Under the pieces are notes generated by a model. That model was not told where the DNA came from, searched no databases, and was given only the letters and a program-made list of their open reading frames with translations. A program made the position numbers and the translations under genes. A DNA stretch of 64,000 nucleotides. It comes from Sphingomonas ginsenosidimutans. GTDB taxonomy: Bacteria; Pseudomonadota; Alphaproteobacteria; Sphingomonadales; Sphingomonadaceae. The DNA is taken from the NCBI RefSeq assembly GCF_002374835.1, contig NZ_NWVD01000002.1:310001-374000 (forward strand). Reading direction: 5' to 3'. Of this stretch, positions 17,658 through 26,031 are shown piece by piece. Every line of letters begins with the position of its first letter. Position 1 is the first letter of the stretch.

Positions 17658-18296
17658 TCAGGCCGCGACCTTGATCTTGTCGGCGGCCAGCGCGACGCGG
17701 TTCTGGATCGGCGCGGCGACCTCGCCGGCCAGCTTCAGCGTCGCTTCGGTCGAGCGCGACGCCTCGGCGACCATCGCGTCGAACGCGCCGCGCAGGTAAT
17801 CGGCCTGGAGCTGGAACAGCTCGGTCGGCGACTTGACGGTCGCGACGGCGTTCACGACCTGCGCCGTGCTGTCGTAGCGCGCGCGGAAGAATGCGGCCGC
17901 GTCCTGGCCCATCGTCTCCAGCCCCTTGGCCGCGATGCGCGACGATTCCAGCAGCGCCTCGACGTTGCCCTTGCTGAATTCCGCCATTTCCTCGGCGGCC
18001 TTCTTGCTCTTTTCCATCGCGGACTTGGTCTGCTCGCCGGCCTGGCCGAAGAGGTTCTTGGCCTGGTCCTGCGCCTTTTCGGCAAACGCCTTGACGGTCT
18101 CGTTCATGGTCTGGTCCTTCGCTGCGATCTGGGGAACGGTCTGGGGTATGGAGGGCATGGTGGCCGGCGCTTCCTCGACAGGAAGGACGGACGGCGCGAC
18201 CGCCGCGACCACCGACGTCACCGCGGAACGGGCGCGACGGGGACGTGCCGGCTTCGCCACCGATGCGACGCGCGCGCTTCGATCCTTGTCCGACAT
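17658..18296 (-). CDS. Phasin family protein (PHA granule-associated)
   Basis: 212 residues from the ATG at 18296, which has an AGGAG 8 nt upstream. An N-terminal Ala/Pro/Arg-rich tail (about 1-60) precedes the helical phasin domain with amphipathic stretches such as [35 protein letters not shown] and [17 protein letters not shown]. Phasins coat polyhydroxyalkanoate granules and affect their size and number. The PHA synthase gene lies 83 bp upstream on the same strand, which supports the assignment. Confidence 0.9.
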   Translation of the reverse strand: MSDKDRSARVASVAKPARPRRARSAVTSVVAAVAPSVLPVEEAPATMPSIPQTVPQIAAKDQTMNETVKAFAEKAQDQAKNLFGQAGEQTKSAMEKSKKAAEEMAEFSKGNVEALLESSRIAAKGLETMGQDAAAFFRARYDSTAQVVNAVATVKSPTELFQLQADYLRGAFDAMVAEASRSTEATLKLAGEVAAPIQNRVALAADKIKVAA

Positions 18297-18379
18297 GCAC
18301 CTGCTCCTGTCATTTGCTGCGGCGCACAATAAGCCTTTTCAGCTGTTTTGACAAGCCCGTTGTGCGCCGCACCATAATG

Positions 18380-20077
18380 TCACGGCTGGCGCACGTACGT
18401 CCCCGGCGCATCCTCCAGCGCGGCCAGCTTCCCCTTGCCGGGGATGCGCGTGCCCTTCGCCTTGACCGTGTCGGGCGCCTGCGCGGTCAGCCAGGCGATC
18501 CAGTCCGGCCACCAGCTGCCCGCCGTCTCCGCCGCCCCGGTGACGAACTCATCCAGCGTCGCGGCGGGCGCTTCGCTGGTCCAGTAGCGGTATTTCCGCG
18601 CCGCCGGCGGGTTGACCACCCCGGCGATATGCCCCGACGCCGCCAGCACGAACCGCACCGGCCCACGGACGTGGCGGGTGATCTCCCACACGCTGGCGGG
18701 CGGCGCGATATGATCCTCGCGCCCGGCCTGGATATAGCAGGGCGTCTCGATCCGCGTCAGGTCGATCGGCTCACCCAGCACCGACAGGCTGCCCGGCTCG
18801 ACCAGCCGGTTGTCGCGGTACAGATCGGTCAGGTACGACAGATGCCATTTCGCCGGCAGGTTGGTCGTGTCGCCGTTCCAGTGGAGCAGGTCGAACGGCG
18901 CGTAATCCTTCCCCAGCAGGTAATTGTTGGTGACGTAGTTCCAGATCAGGTCGCGCCCGCGCAGCAGGTTGAACGTCGCGGCCATGAACCGTCCGTCCAG
19001 GAAGCCGTCGGGGCTCAGCTGCGCGATCATCGCCAGTTGTTCGTCGGTGACGAAGTTCATCAGGTCGCCGGCCTGCGCGAAATCGACCTGCGCGGTGAAG
19101 AAGGTCGCGCTCGCCACCTTGTGCGCCTCGCCGCGTGCCGCCAGCAGCGCCAGCGTCGCCGCCAGCGTCGTGCCCGCCACGCAATAGCCGATCGTGTGCA
19201 CCGCCGGCACGTCCAGCGCGGCGCGGATCGTGTCGATCGCATCGATCTGCGCCGCGACATAATCGTCCCACGACACATCGACCATGGTGGCATCGGCGGA
19301 CTTCCACGATACCATGAATACGCTGACGCCCTGTTCCACCGCCCAGCGGATGAAGCTTTTCTCCGCGGTCAGGTCGAGGATGTAGAAGCGGTTGATCCAC
19401 GGCGGGAAGATCACCAGCGGCGTCGCCAGCACCCGCTCGGTCGTGGGCGCGTAATGGATCAGCTCGTACAGCGGCGTGCGCTTCACCACCTTGCCCGGCG
19501 TCGTCGCCAGGTTGCGCCCCAGTTCGAAGGCATCCGCGGCGGTGTGCGTCAGCTGCCCGCGCGCCATGTCGGACAGCATGTGCTGCAACCCGGCGATCAG
19601 GTTTTCGCCGCGCGTCTCGATCGTTCTGGCGATCACCTCGGGATTGGTCAGCGCGAAGTTCGACGGACTCAGCGCATCGATCATGCCGCGCGTCGCGAAG
19701 CGCAACTGCTCGCGCTGGCGCGCGTCCAGCCCGTCGACCGCATCGACCCCGCGCAGCAGGTGGTCGGCGATCAGCGCATAGCTCTGCCGGATCCAGTCGA
19801 ACATCGGGTTGGCGCGCCACGCCTCCGCCGAAAAGCGCCGGTCCTTTTCCGCCGGGCGCTCCGCCGCCGCCGCGCCGGGAGTGGCAAACCGCTGCCACAG
19901 GCCCAGATAATCGGTCCAGAAATCGCGCGCCTGCGCCGCGATCGCCTCGCCATCGGCGATCGGCAGCCCGGCCTCCAGCATCAGTTGCTGCGCGCGGCCC
20001 AGCATCCAGGTCCAGTGCTGCATGTCCGCTAACGTCGGGATCGGCGGGACGGGCGGCTGCTGCTTGGGGTCGGTCAC
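18380..20077 (-). CDS. phaC: Class I poly(3-hydroxyalkanoate) synthase
   Basis: 565 residues from a GTG at 20077, chosen because an AGGAGG sits 7 nt upstream; an ATG at 20158 lacks one. The alpha/beta-hydrolase catalytic domain carries the nucleophile Cys299 in GYCVAGT (lipase-like box), the Asp in GREDHIAPP and the His in SGHIAGVVNPP. It polymerises 3-hydroxyacyl-CoA at the granule surface. The second Gly of the usual GxCxGG box is Ala here. The phasin gene follows on the same strand. Confidence 0.94.
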   Translation of the reverse strand: MTDPKQQPPVPPIPTLADMQHWTWMLGRAQQLMLEAGLPIADGEAIAAQARDFWTDYLGLWQRFATPGAAAAERPAEKDRRFSAEAWRANPMFDWIRQSYALIADHLLRGVDAVDGLDARQREQLRFATRGMIDALSPSNFALTNPEVIARTIETRGENLIAGLQHMLSDMARGQLTHTAADAFELGRNLATTPGKVVKRTPLYELIHYAPTTERVLATPLVIFPPWINRFYILDLTAEKSFIRWAVEQGVSVFMVSWKSADATMVDVSWDDYVAAQIDAIDTIRAALDVPAVHTIGYCVAGTTLAATLALLAARGEAHKVASATFFTAQVDFAQAGDLMNFVTDEQLAMIAQLSPDGFLDGRFMAATFNLLRGRDLIWNYVTNNYLLGKDYAPFDLLHWNGDTTNLPAKWHLSYLTDLYRDNRLVEPGSLSVLGEPIDLTRIETPCYIQAGREDHIAPPASVWEITRHVRGPVRFVLAASGHIAGVVNPPAARKYRYWTSEAPAATLDEFVTGAAETAGSWWPDWIAWLTAQAPDTVKAKGTRIPGKGKLAALEDAPGTYVRQP

Positions 20078-20193
20078 GGGCGGGCCTCCTCTCCTTCCCC
20101 CCGGTGTAGACCAGCGGCGCGCGCCCGCCACCGTTTTTCTTCGCGTGGCGCGACGCAATGGCGTTATAGCGGACGCTCCAAAGGAGTAAGATC

Positions 20194-21402
20194 GTGTCCG
20201 ACGAATTCTACCGCATGAAACGCTTGCCCCCGTACGTCATCGCCGAAGTCAATGCGATGCGGGCAGCGGCGCGTGCGGGGGGTGAGGACATCATCGACCT
20301 GGGCATGGGCAATCCGGACCTGCCGCCGCCCGACCATGTCATCGACAAGCTGGTGGAGGTCGCGCGCAAGCCCGACGCGCACGGCTATTCCCAGTCGAAG
20401 GGGATACCGGGGCTGCGCCGCGCGCAGGCGAACTATTACGCGCGCCGCTTCGGCGTCGACGTCGATCCCGAAAACGAGGTGGTCGTCACCATGGGGTCGA
20501 AGGAGGGGCTGGCCAGCCTCGCCACCGCGATCACCGCGCCGGGCGACGTCGTGCTGGCGCCCAACCCCAGCTACCCGATCCACACTTTCGGCTTCATCAT
20601 CGCCGGCGCGACGATCCGCGCGGTGCCGACCACGCCGGACGAACATTATTTCGAAAGCCTCGACCGCGCGATGGCGTTCACCGTCCCGCGCCCCAGCGTG
20701 CTGGTGGTCAACTATCCGTCGAACCCGACCGCCGAATCGGTCGATCTGGCCTTCTACGAACGGCTGGTCGCCTGGGCGCGCGAGAACAAGGTGTGGATCA
20801 TCTCCGACCTTGCCTATTCGGAGCTCTACTATGACGGAAACCCGACTCCCTCGATCCTGCAGGTGAAGGGCGCGAAGGACGTCGCGGTCGAATTCACCTC
20901 GCTCAGCAAGACCTATTCGATGGCCGGCTGGCGGATCGGCTTCGCGGTCGGCAACCGCACGCTGATCGCCGCCATGTCGCGTGTGAAATCCTATCTCGAC
21001 TATGGTGCGTTCACCCCGATCCAGGCCGCCGCCTGCGCCGCGCTCAACGGCCCGCAGGACATCGTCGAGAAGAACCGACAGCTGTATCACAAGCGTCGCG
21101 ACGTGCTGGTGGAAAGCTTCGCGCGCGCCGGCTGGGACATTCCCTCGCCGCGCGCCTCGATGTTTGCCTGGGCGCCGCTGCCGCCGGCGCTCCAGCATCT
21201 CGGCTCGCTCGAATTCTCCAAGCAACTGCTCACCCAGGCGAAGGTCGCGGTCGCGCCCGGCGTCGGCTATGGCGAGAATGGCGAGGGCTTCGTGCGCATT
21301 GCGATGGTGGAAAACGAACAGCGCCTGCGCCAGGCCGCGCGCAACGTGAAACGCTATCTGCAGAGCATGGGCGTCAACACACCGGGCAAGGCGACGGGCT
21401 GA
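20194..21402 (+). CDS. alaC: Alanine-synthesising PLP aminotransferase AlaC
   Basis: 402 residues from a GTG at 20194 with AAGGAG 8 nt upstream. It follows E. coli AlaC closely in memory: RLPPYV, GEDIIDLGMGNPD, HGYSQSKGIPGLRRA, VTMGSKEGLA, PNPSYPIH, NYPSNPT, SLSKTYSMAGWRIGF (PLP Lys) and PGVGYG. AlaC transfers amino groups between glutamate and pyruvate. Fold type I, cytoplasmic. It is divergent from phaC and is followed by a repeat element, so it is probably a single-gene unit. Confidence 0.92.
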   Translation: MSDEFYRMKRLPPYVIAEVNAMRAAARAGGEDIIDLGMGNPDLPPPDHVIDKLVEVARKPDAHGYSQSKGIPGLRRAQANYYARRFGVDVDPENEVVVTMGSKEGLASLATAITAPGDVVLAPNPSYPIHTFGFIIAGATIRAVPTTPDEHYFESLDRAMAFTVPRPSVLVVNYPSNPTAESVDLAFYERLVAWARENKVWIISDLAYSELYYDGNPTPSILQVKGAKDVAVEFTSLSKTYSMAGWRIGFAVGNRTLIAAMSRVKSYLDYGAFTPIQAAACAALNGPQDIVEKNRQLYHKRRDVLVESFARAGWDIPSPRASMFAWAPLPPALQHLGSLEFSKQLLTQAKVAVAPGVGYGENGEGFVRIAMVENEQRLRQAARNVKRYLQSMGVNTPGKATG

Positions 21403-21421
21403 CGCCCTGTCGTCCCCCTCG

Positions 21422-21502
21422 CGTCATCCCAGCGGAAGCCGGGATCTTTTGCGATCGGTAACGCGCCACCGCAAAAGACCCCAGCCTGCGCCGGGGCGAC
21501 GC
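21422..21502. repeat. REP-like inverted repeat element (sphingomonad type)
   Basis: Two roughly 30-bp halves face each other: GTCATCCCAGCGGAAGC at the left, and on the minus strand the right half reads GTCGCCCCGGCGCAGGC. Both halves end inward in TCTTTTG. Each half can fold on its own (CCCAGC against GCCGGG). Very similar dyads are scattered through sphingomonad intergenic regions. It lies between alaC and the thioesterase gene. Confidence 0.75.
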
Positions 21503-21571
21503 TTATCCCGCGATCACTTGCCCCCGCCCCCGCCGGTTGACCCGCCTCCGGCGCACGGCCAAAGCATCGCC

Positions 21572-22000
21572 ATGACCCGCCCCGGCTTCGCTTTCTCCAC
21601 CCGCTTCAAGGTCCGCTATGCCGAGATCGACGGCCAGAAGGTCGTCTTCAATTCGCGCTACCTCGAATATGCCGATGTCGCGGTCACCGAATTCTGGCTG
21701 TGGACCGGGATCGGCGAGGCGCTGGGCGCGCTGTGGCACGACACCGAATTCCACGTCCGCCGCGCCGAGGTCGATTATCTCGCGCCGTTCGTGTGGGGGG
21801 ACGAGGTGGAGGCGTGCGTCCGCATCGAGCGGCTCGGCAACTCCAGCATCACCAAAAGGCTTGAACTGGTGAAGGCCGGCGAGGACATGCTGTGTGCCGT
21901 CATCACCATGGTCAGCGTCAACGTCCACCTGCCCACCGGCCGCCCGGTGCCGATCCCGGACGCGATCCGCGACCATATCGCCGCGCTGCCGCAGGGCTAA
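21572..22000 (+). CDS. Acyl-CoA thioesterase, 4HBT hot-dog fold
   Basis: 142 residues. After a short lead, RYAEIDGQKVVFNSRYLEYADVAVTEF holds the hot-dog active-site region; in this family the usual catalytic Asp of the D-x-x-G-H-V-N motif is the Asp of EIDGQKVVFN, with the His replaced by Val. The rest shows the strands WGDEVEACVRIERLG and ITKRLELVK. It hydrolyses small acyl-CoA esters or acts in a similar thioester role. It converges on the HxlR-type gene with 10 bp between stops. Confidence 0.85.
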   Translation: MTRPGFAFSTRFKVRYAEIDGQKVVFNSRYLEYADVAVTEFWLWTGIGEALGALWHDTEFHVRRAEVDYLAPFVWGDEVEACVRIERLGNSSITKRLELVKAGEDMLCAVITMVSVNVHLPTGRPVPIPDAIRDHIAALPQG

Positions 22001-22010
22001 GCGGGCGGCG

Positions 22011-22478
22011 TCAGGCCGCGGGCGTATCGACCGGTACGTCGCCCGGCAGCGCCCAGTGCAGGTCGTGCTTGCTCAGCTTGCGGCCGTCGTGGCTCAGCAC
22101 CGCAACCTCCTGGATCGGGCGGCCGTCGCGCACGTCGACCAGGATCGGGAACGCCGGCTCGCCGGTCTCCCACCGCTCGCCCCACTGGCGCAGCGCGATC
22201 ATCGTCGGCAGCAGCGCTGATCCCTTGGGCGTCAGATTGTAGACGATCTTGCGGCGATCCTCGGGCACCGACGCGCGTTCCATGATGCCATGTTCGACGA
22301 ACCGTGCCAGCCGGTTCGCCAGGATGTTGCGCGCGATCCCCAGCTCCTGCTGGAACTCCTCGAAATGGTGCAGGCCGTTGAACGCCGCCCGCAGGATCAG
22401 GAACGCCCAGCGTTCGCCCATCGATTCCAGTGCCGCCGGAAGGCTGCACTCCGCCAGATTTTCGCGCACCTTGCCCAC
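22011..22478 (-). CDS. HxlR-family winged-helix regulator
   Basis: 155 residues. The start is GTG at 22478 with GAGGAG 6 nt upstream; a nearby ATG at 22482 is in another frame. The HxlR pattern is clear: ECSLPAALESMGERWAFLIL, FNGLHHFEEFQQELGIARNILANRLARFVEHGIM and LTPKGSALLP. These are dimeric redox- or metabolite-responsive regulators. A pair of overlapping inverted repeats lies 92-125 bp upstream of its start in the divergent promoter region, a good candidate for its own operator. Confidence 0.9.
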   Translation of the reverse strand: MGKVRENLAECSLPAALESMGERWAFLILRAAFNGLHHFEEFQQELGIARNILANRLARFVEHGIMERASVPEDRRKIVYNLTPKGSALLPTMIALRQWGERWETGEPAFPILVDVRDGRPIQEVAVLSHDGRKLSKHDLHWALPGDVPVDTPAA

Positions 22479-22560
22479 GCATCACTCCTCGCGCCGAACG
22501 AAGCCCGGCGTCAACCCGCATCTATCGGACCGTATCCGTCGAATGTGCCTATATAGGTTT

Positions 22561-22603
22561 TATAATAAAACTCGCAAATGCGAGTTGCCTCTTGCAACTC
22601 GCA
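22561..22603 (+). promoter_or_regulatory. Promoter -10 and overlapping inverted repeats (probable HxlR operator)
   Basis: A perfect TATAAT (22561-22566) is followed at once by ACTCGCA-AA-TGCGAGT (22570-22585), which overlaps TGCGAGTTGC-N5-GCAACTCGCA (22579-22603). The core GCGAGT is thus present three times in alternating orientation over the expected start site of the rightward gene. No convincing -35 is seen. Confidence 0.6.
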
Positions 22604-22652
22604 TGCGCAGCAACTAGGTGGCGATCAGCAACTTACTCACGGAGTCGCCGTC

Positions 22653-22988
22653 ATGCTTCGCACCGTCCTGTCCGCCATCATCGCTTCCGCCGCTACGCTG
22701 GCCGCCGCCGGCGTCTCCGCCCAGCCGGTCACCGGCTATTACGTCGCGACCCCGGCGTCGGCGCCGGCGAAGGCGCGCTTCATCACCCGCGCGACCGCAT
22801 GGCAGCTGCAGGACGGTTCGTACGTCGCCGCCCGCGCGCCGGAACGCGACACCATCCTGTGCCAGCTGGTGGTGCGCGACATCGGCCCGCTCAGCGCGTT
22901 CAGCGCCGGCGGGAAGAGCTATGATGCCGCGCAGCTCGAAAAGTGCAACGGCAAGGCGGCGACCGCCACCGCCTCGGCACAGCGTTAA
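22653..22988 (+). CDS. Small exported protein, unknown function
   Basis: 111 residues with a signal peptide (LSAIIASAATLAAAGVSAQ, cleavage about residue 24). The mature part (GYYVATPASAPAKARFITR, WQLQDGSYVAARAPERDTILC) has two cysteines, Cys70 and Cys98, that could pair. Small periplasmic proteins of this type, which carry the tag CNGKA near the C-terminus, are common in sphingomonads and have no known function. It is divergent from the HxlR gene and preceded by the operator-like repeats, so HxlR control is likely. A strong terminator follows. Confidence 0.75.
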   Translation: MLRTVLSAIIASAATLAAAGVSAQPVTGYYVATPASAPAKARFITRATAWQLQDGSYVAARAPERDTILCQLVVRDIGPLSAFSAGGKSYDAAQLEKCNGKAATATASAQR

Positions 22989-23027
22989 CCGACCGCATCT
23001 CCCGCCCCTCTGATCGGGAGCACCATG

Positions 23028-23064
23028 GGCCTCTGCCGGAACTCCCCCGGCGGAGGCCTTTTTT
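23028..23064 (+). terminator. Rho-independent terminator
   Basis: A 12-bp stem with one wobble pair (23028-23039 with 23047-23058), a 7-nt loop and a run of six T close the small exported gene before rsh. Confidence 0.9.
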
Positions 23065-23119
23065 GTTGCGCCCGTGTTGCCATCGGGGGGCGTTCGGCGG
23101 CATCCTCCTCGACGTGCCA

Positions 23120-25267
23120 GTGCTGAGACAATATGAACTCGTCGACCGGGTTCTCGATTACGATCCCGACGCCGACGAGGCGATGCTCAACCGCGCCTAT
23201 GTCTTTTCCGTCAACGCGCACGGCACGCAGAAGCGCGCCTCGGGCGATCCCTATTTCAGCCACCCGATCGAGGTGGCGGGCATCCTGACCGAACTGCACC
23301 TCGATGACGAGACGATCGCGACCGCGATCCTCCACGACACCGTCGAGGACACCGTGGCCACCCCGGAGGAGATCGAACGCATCTTCGGCGCCAATGTCGC
23401 GCGGCTGGTCGACGGCGTGACCAAGCTCAGCAAGATCGAGGCGCAGACCGAGAACGAGCGCGCCGCGGAGAACCTGCGCAAGTTCCTGCTGGCGATGTCC
23501 GGCGACATCCGCGTGCTGCTGGTCAAGCTGGCCGACCGGCTGCACAACATGCGCACGCTCCACTATATCCCCAAGCCGGAGAAGCGCCGCCGCATCGCGC
23601 GCGAGACGATGGATATCTACGCCCCGCTCGCCGAGCGGATCGGCATGTACGAGTTCATGAAGGAGATGCAGACGCTCGCCTTCCAGCAGCTCGAGCCGGA
23701 GGCGTATGAATCGATCACCCGCCGGCTGGAACAGCTCAAGCAGGGGTCGGACGGCGACCGCATCGCCAAGATCGGCTCGGGGCTGAAGCTGCTGCTCGCA
23801 CGCGCCGGGGTCGATGCCGAGGTGTCGGGGCGCGAAAAGCACCCCTATTCGATCTGGCGCAAGATGCAGGAACGCCACATCAGCTTCGAGCAGCTGTCCG
23901 ACATCATGGCATTCCGCGCGATCGTGCCGACCGTGGAGGATTGCTATCGCGCGCTCGGCGTCATCCACCGCCGCTGGCCGATGGTGCCGGGGCGGTTCAA
24001 GGACTATATCTCCACCCCCAAGCGCAACGGCTACCGCTCGCTCCACACCAGCGTCATCCATGCGGAGAACCGGCGGATCGAGATCCAGCTGCGCACGCCC
24101 GAAATGCATGCCGAGGCGGAATTCGGCCTCGCCGCGCACTGGGCCTACAAGCAGTCGGTGCCCGCCACCGCCGGTACGCCGCCCCCCGCCGGGCGCCGCG
24201 CGGCACAACCGGGCGCGCAGGCCGGGTGGATCGCGGACTTGGTCGAAATCCTCGACACCGCCGCCACGCCGGAGGAACTGCTCGAACATACGCGAATCGC
24301 GATGTACCAGGATCGCATCTTCGCCTTCACCCCCAAGGGGGAGCTGATCCAGCTGCCGAAGGGCGCGACCCCGATCGACTTCGCCTATGCGGTGCACACG
24401 GATCTGGGCAACCAGGCGGTCGGCGCGAAGATCAACGGGCGCGTCGTCCCGCTGTCGACCGTGATCGAGAACGGCGACCAGGTGCAGGTGCTGCGGTCGA
24501 AGGCACAGGTGCCGCAGCCGGCGTGGCTCAACCTGGCGATCACCGCCAAGGCGCTGGCCGCGATCCGCCGCCACCTGCGCAACGAGGAACGCGACCAGTC
24601 GGTCGCGCTGGGGCGCAAATTGTACGACGACATCGTCCAGCGCCTGCCCGCGACGCTCGCCGCCAATGCGCTGGACGAGGCGCTCAAGCGGCTGAAACTG
24701 CCCGACGAGGCCGCGCTGATGCAGGCGATCGCGCGCCGCACGCTCGGCGATGCGCAGGTGATGGAGGCGCTGATGCCCGGTTCGGCGGGCGCCGACCTGG
24801 CGGACGCCCCACCGCAATCGAGCGCGATCTCGATCCAGGGGCTGGCACCCGGGGTCGCCTACGAACTGGCCGAATGCTGCCACCCGGTGCCCGGCGACCG
24901 CATCGTCGGCTTGCGCCGCCCGGATGCCTCGATCGAGGTCCATGCAATCGACTGCCCGGTGCTCGCCGCGCTCGCCGAACGGTCGGAGGAGGAAACCGAC
25001 TGGATCGACGTCCAGTGGGGCGAAAAGACCGAGGGCGCCGTCGCGCGCATCTCGGTGGAGGTGCGCAACGAACCCGGTGCGCTGGGGATGCTGGCGACCG
25101 TCATCGGTCAGCACAAGGCGAACATCATCAACCTGCGCCTCGACAACCGCGACACGCAATTCCACACCAACACGATCGACGTCGAGGTCCACGACGCGCA
25201 CCAGCTGATGCGCCTCCTCGCCGCGCTCCGCGCCGCCGAAGCGGTCAACGCCGCGGAACGCATCTGA
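23120..25267 (+). CDS. rsh: Bifunctional (p)ppGpp synthetase/hydrolase, RelA/SpoT homologue
   Basis: 715 residues from GTG at 23120 (MLRQYELVDRV); GTG at 23114 is equally possible and neither has a clear ribosome site. Domains in order: HD hydrolase (about 25-180, with FSHPIEVAGIL, HDTVEDT and VLLVKLADRLHNMRTL), synthetase (about 235-350, with RFKDYISTPKRNGYRSLH and IEIQLRTPEMHAEAE), TGS (about 395-455, VFTPKGELIQLPKGATPIDF-like), a conserved Cys-containing helical region with AECCHPVPGD, and ACT (about 640-715). Alphaproteobacteria usually have one such enzyme that makes and degrades the stringent-response alarmone. Confidence 0.95.
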   Translation: MLRQYELVDRVLDYDPDADEAMLNRAYVFSVNAHGTQKRASGDPYFSHPIEVAGILTELHLDDETIATAILHDTVEDTVATPEEIERIFGANVARLVDGVTKLSKIEAQTENERAAENLRKFLLAMSGDIRVLLVKLADRLHNMRTLHYIPKPEKRRRIARETMDIYAPLAERIGMYEFMKEMQTLAFQQLEPEAYESITRRLEQLKQGSDGDRIAKIGSGLKLLLARAGVDAEVSGREKHPYSIWRKMQERHISFEQLSDIMAFRAIVPTVEDCYRALGVIHRRWPMVPGRFKDYISTPKRNGYRSLHTSVIHAENRRIEIQLRTPEMHAEAEFGLAAHWAYKQSVPATAGTPPPAGRRAAQPGAQAGWIADLVEILDTAATPEELLEHTRIAMYQDRIFAFTPKGELIQLPKGATPIDFAYAVHTDLGNQAVGAKINGRVVPLSTVIENGDQVQVLRSKAQVPQPAWLNLAITAKALAAIRRHLRNEERDQSVALGRKLYDDIVQRLPATLAANALDEALKRLKLPDEAALMQAIARRTLGDAQVMEALMPGSAGADLADAPPQSSAISIQGLAPGVAYELAECCHPVPGDRIVGLRRPDASIEVHAIDCPVLAALAERSEEETDWIDVQWGEKTEGAVARISVEVRNEPGALGMLATVIGQHKANIINLRLDNRDTQFHTNTIDVEVHDAHQLMRLLAALRAAEAVNAAERI

Positions 25268-25310
25268 GCGGCCCGCCGCGGCCCCGGGACCCGGCCTGAA
25301 CCCGAACAGC

Positions 25311-25347
25311 AAAAACCCCGCCAGACCGGTCGGCCTGGCGGGGTTTT
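25311..25347. terminator. Bidirectional Rho-independent terminator
   Basis: A 14-bp perfect stem including the A5/T5 ends, AAAAACCCCGCCAG against its complement, with a 9-nt loop. It ends rsh on the plus strand and the tRNA-Val on the minus strand. Confidence 0.92.
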
Positions 25348-25350
25348 TAA

Positions 25351-25425
25351 TGGTGGGCGTGGCAAGGATTGAACTTGCGACCCCTGCGATGTCAACACAG
25401 TGCTCTACCACTGAGCTACACGCCC
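25351..25425 (-). tRNA. tRNA-Val (GAC anticodon)
   Basis: The minus strand from 25425 folds as a 75-nt tRNA: acceptor GGGCGTG/CACGCCC, D-stem GCTC/GAGC, anticodon stem CTGTG/CGCAG with loop TTGACAT (anticodon GAC), T-loop GTTCAATCC, discriminator A and an encoded CCA end. Confidence 0.95.
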
Positions 25426-25513
25426 ACGTGAGGAAGGCGCCTCTACCGGGGTCGGCGGGGGAGCGCAAGCGGTATTCCGCACGTTTCCCGCCATCCGCCC
25501 GGCGCGCCGCGCG

Positions 25514-25888
25514 TCAGATCAGTTCGGCATTGTCCACGTTGAACAGCCGGTCGACCTCCAGCACCAAGTCGCGCAGGTGGAACGGCTTCGACAGGACGCG
25601 CGCATGCGGCATCGCGCTGCCGGCCTTCAGCGTGACCGCGGCGAAGCCGGTGATGAACATCACCCGCATCCCCGGCGCCATTTCCTGCGCCTTCTGCGCC
25701 AGTTCGATGCCGTCCATCTCGGGCATGACGATATCGGTCAGCAGCAGGTCGAACGTCTCGCGTTCGATCAGCGGCAACGCCGCGGTCCCGCGGTCCACCG
25801 CGCTGACGGCATAGCCCGAGCGTTCCAGCGCACGCGCCAGATACTCGCGCATCACGTCATCGTCTTCGGCCAGCAAAATCTTGATCAT
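25514..25888 (-). CDS. cpdR: CpdR-type single-domain response regulator
   Basis: 124 residues, a receiver domain only. ILLAEDDDVMREYLARALE gives the acidic pocket, Asp52 in LLTDIVMPEMDG is the phosphoacceptor, Thr80 in MFITGFAA and Lys101 in VLSKPFHLRDLV complete the switch. This sequence matches alphaproteobacterial CpdR, which in its unphosphorylated form directs ClpXP to cell-cycle substrates such as CtrA-pathway proteins. The start at 25888 has AGGACC upstream. Longer open frames beyond it have no support. Confidence 0.92.
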   Translation of the reverse strand: MIKILLAEDDDVMREYLARALERSGYAVSAVDRGTAALPLIERETFDLLLTDIVMPEMDGIELAQKAQEMAPGMRVMFITGFAAVTLKAGSAMPHARVLSKPFHLRDLVLEVDRLFNVDNAELI

Positions 25889-26031
25889 CTTGGTCCTAAG
25901 CTCCCGTGCACGCCTTATGACCGACACGGCTTGAAGTTTCCACCAGCGGACATGGTGAACCGACGTCGTTAACCGGCTGAAATGCGACGAACGGTTGCGG
26001 GCGGCGCGACGCTTCCATAGCGTGCGGGCAG

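Noticed and set aside
17476-18300. A 392-codon protein formed by extending clpS upstream
   Set aside because: The extension reads the phasin gene in another frame and has low-complexity Arg/Gly/Ala sequence. ClpS itself begins at 17475.
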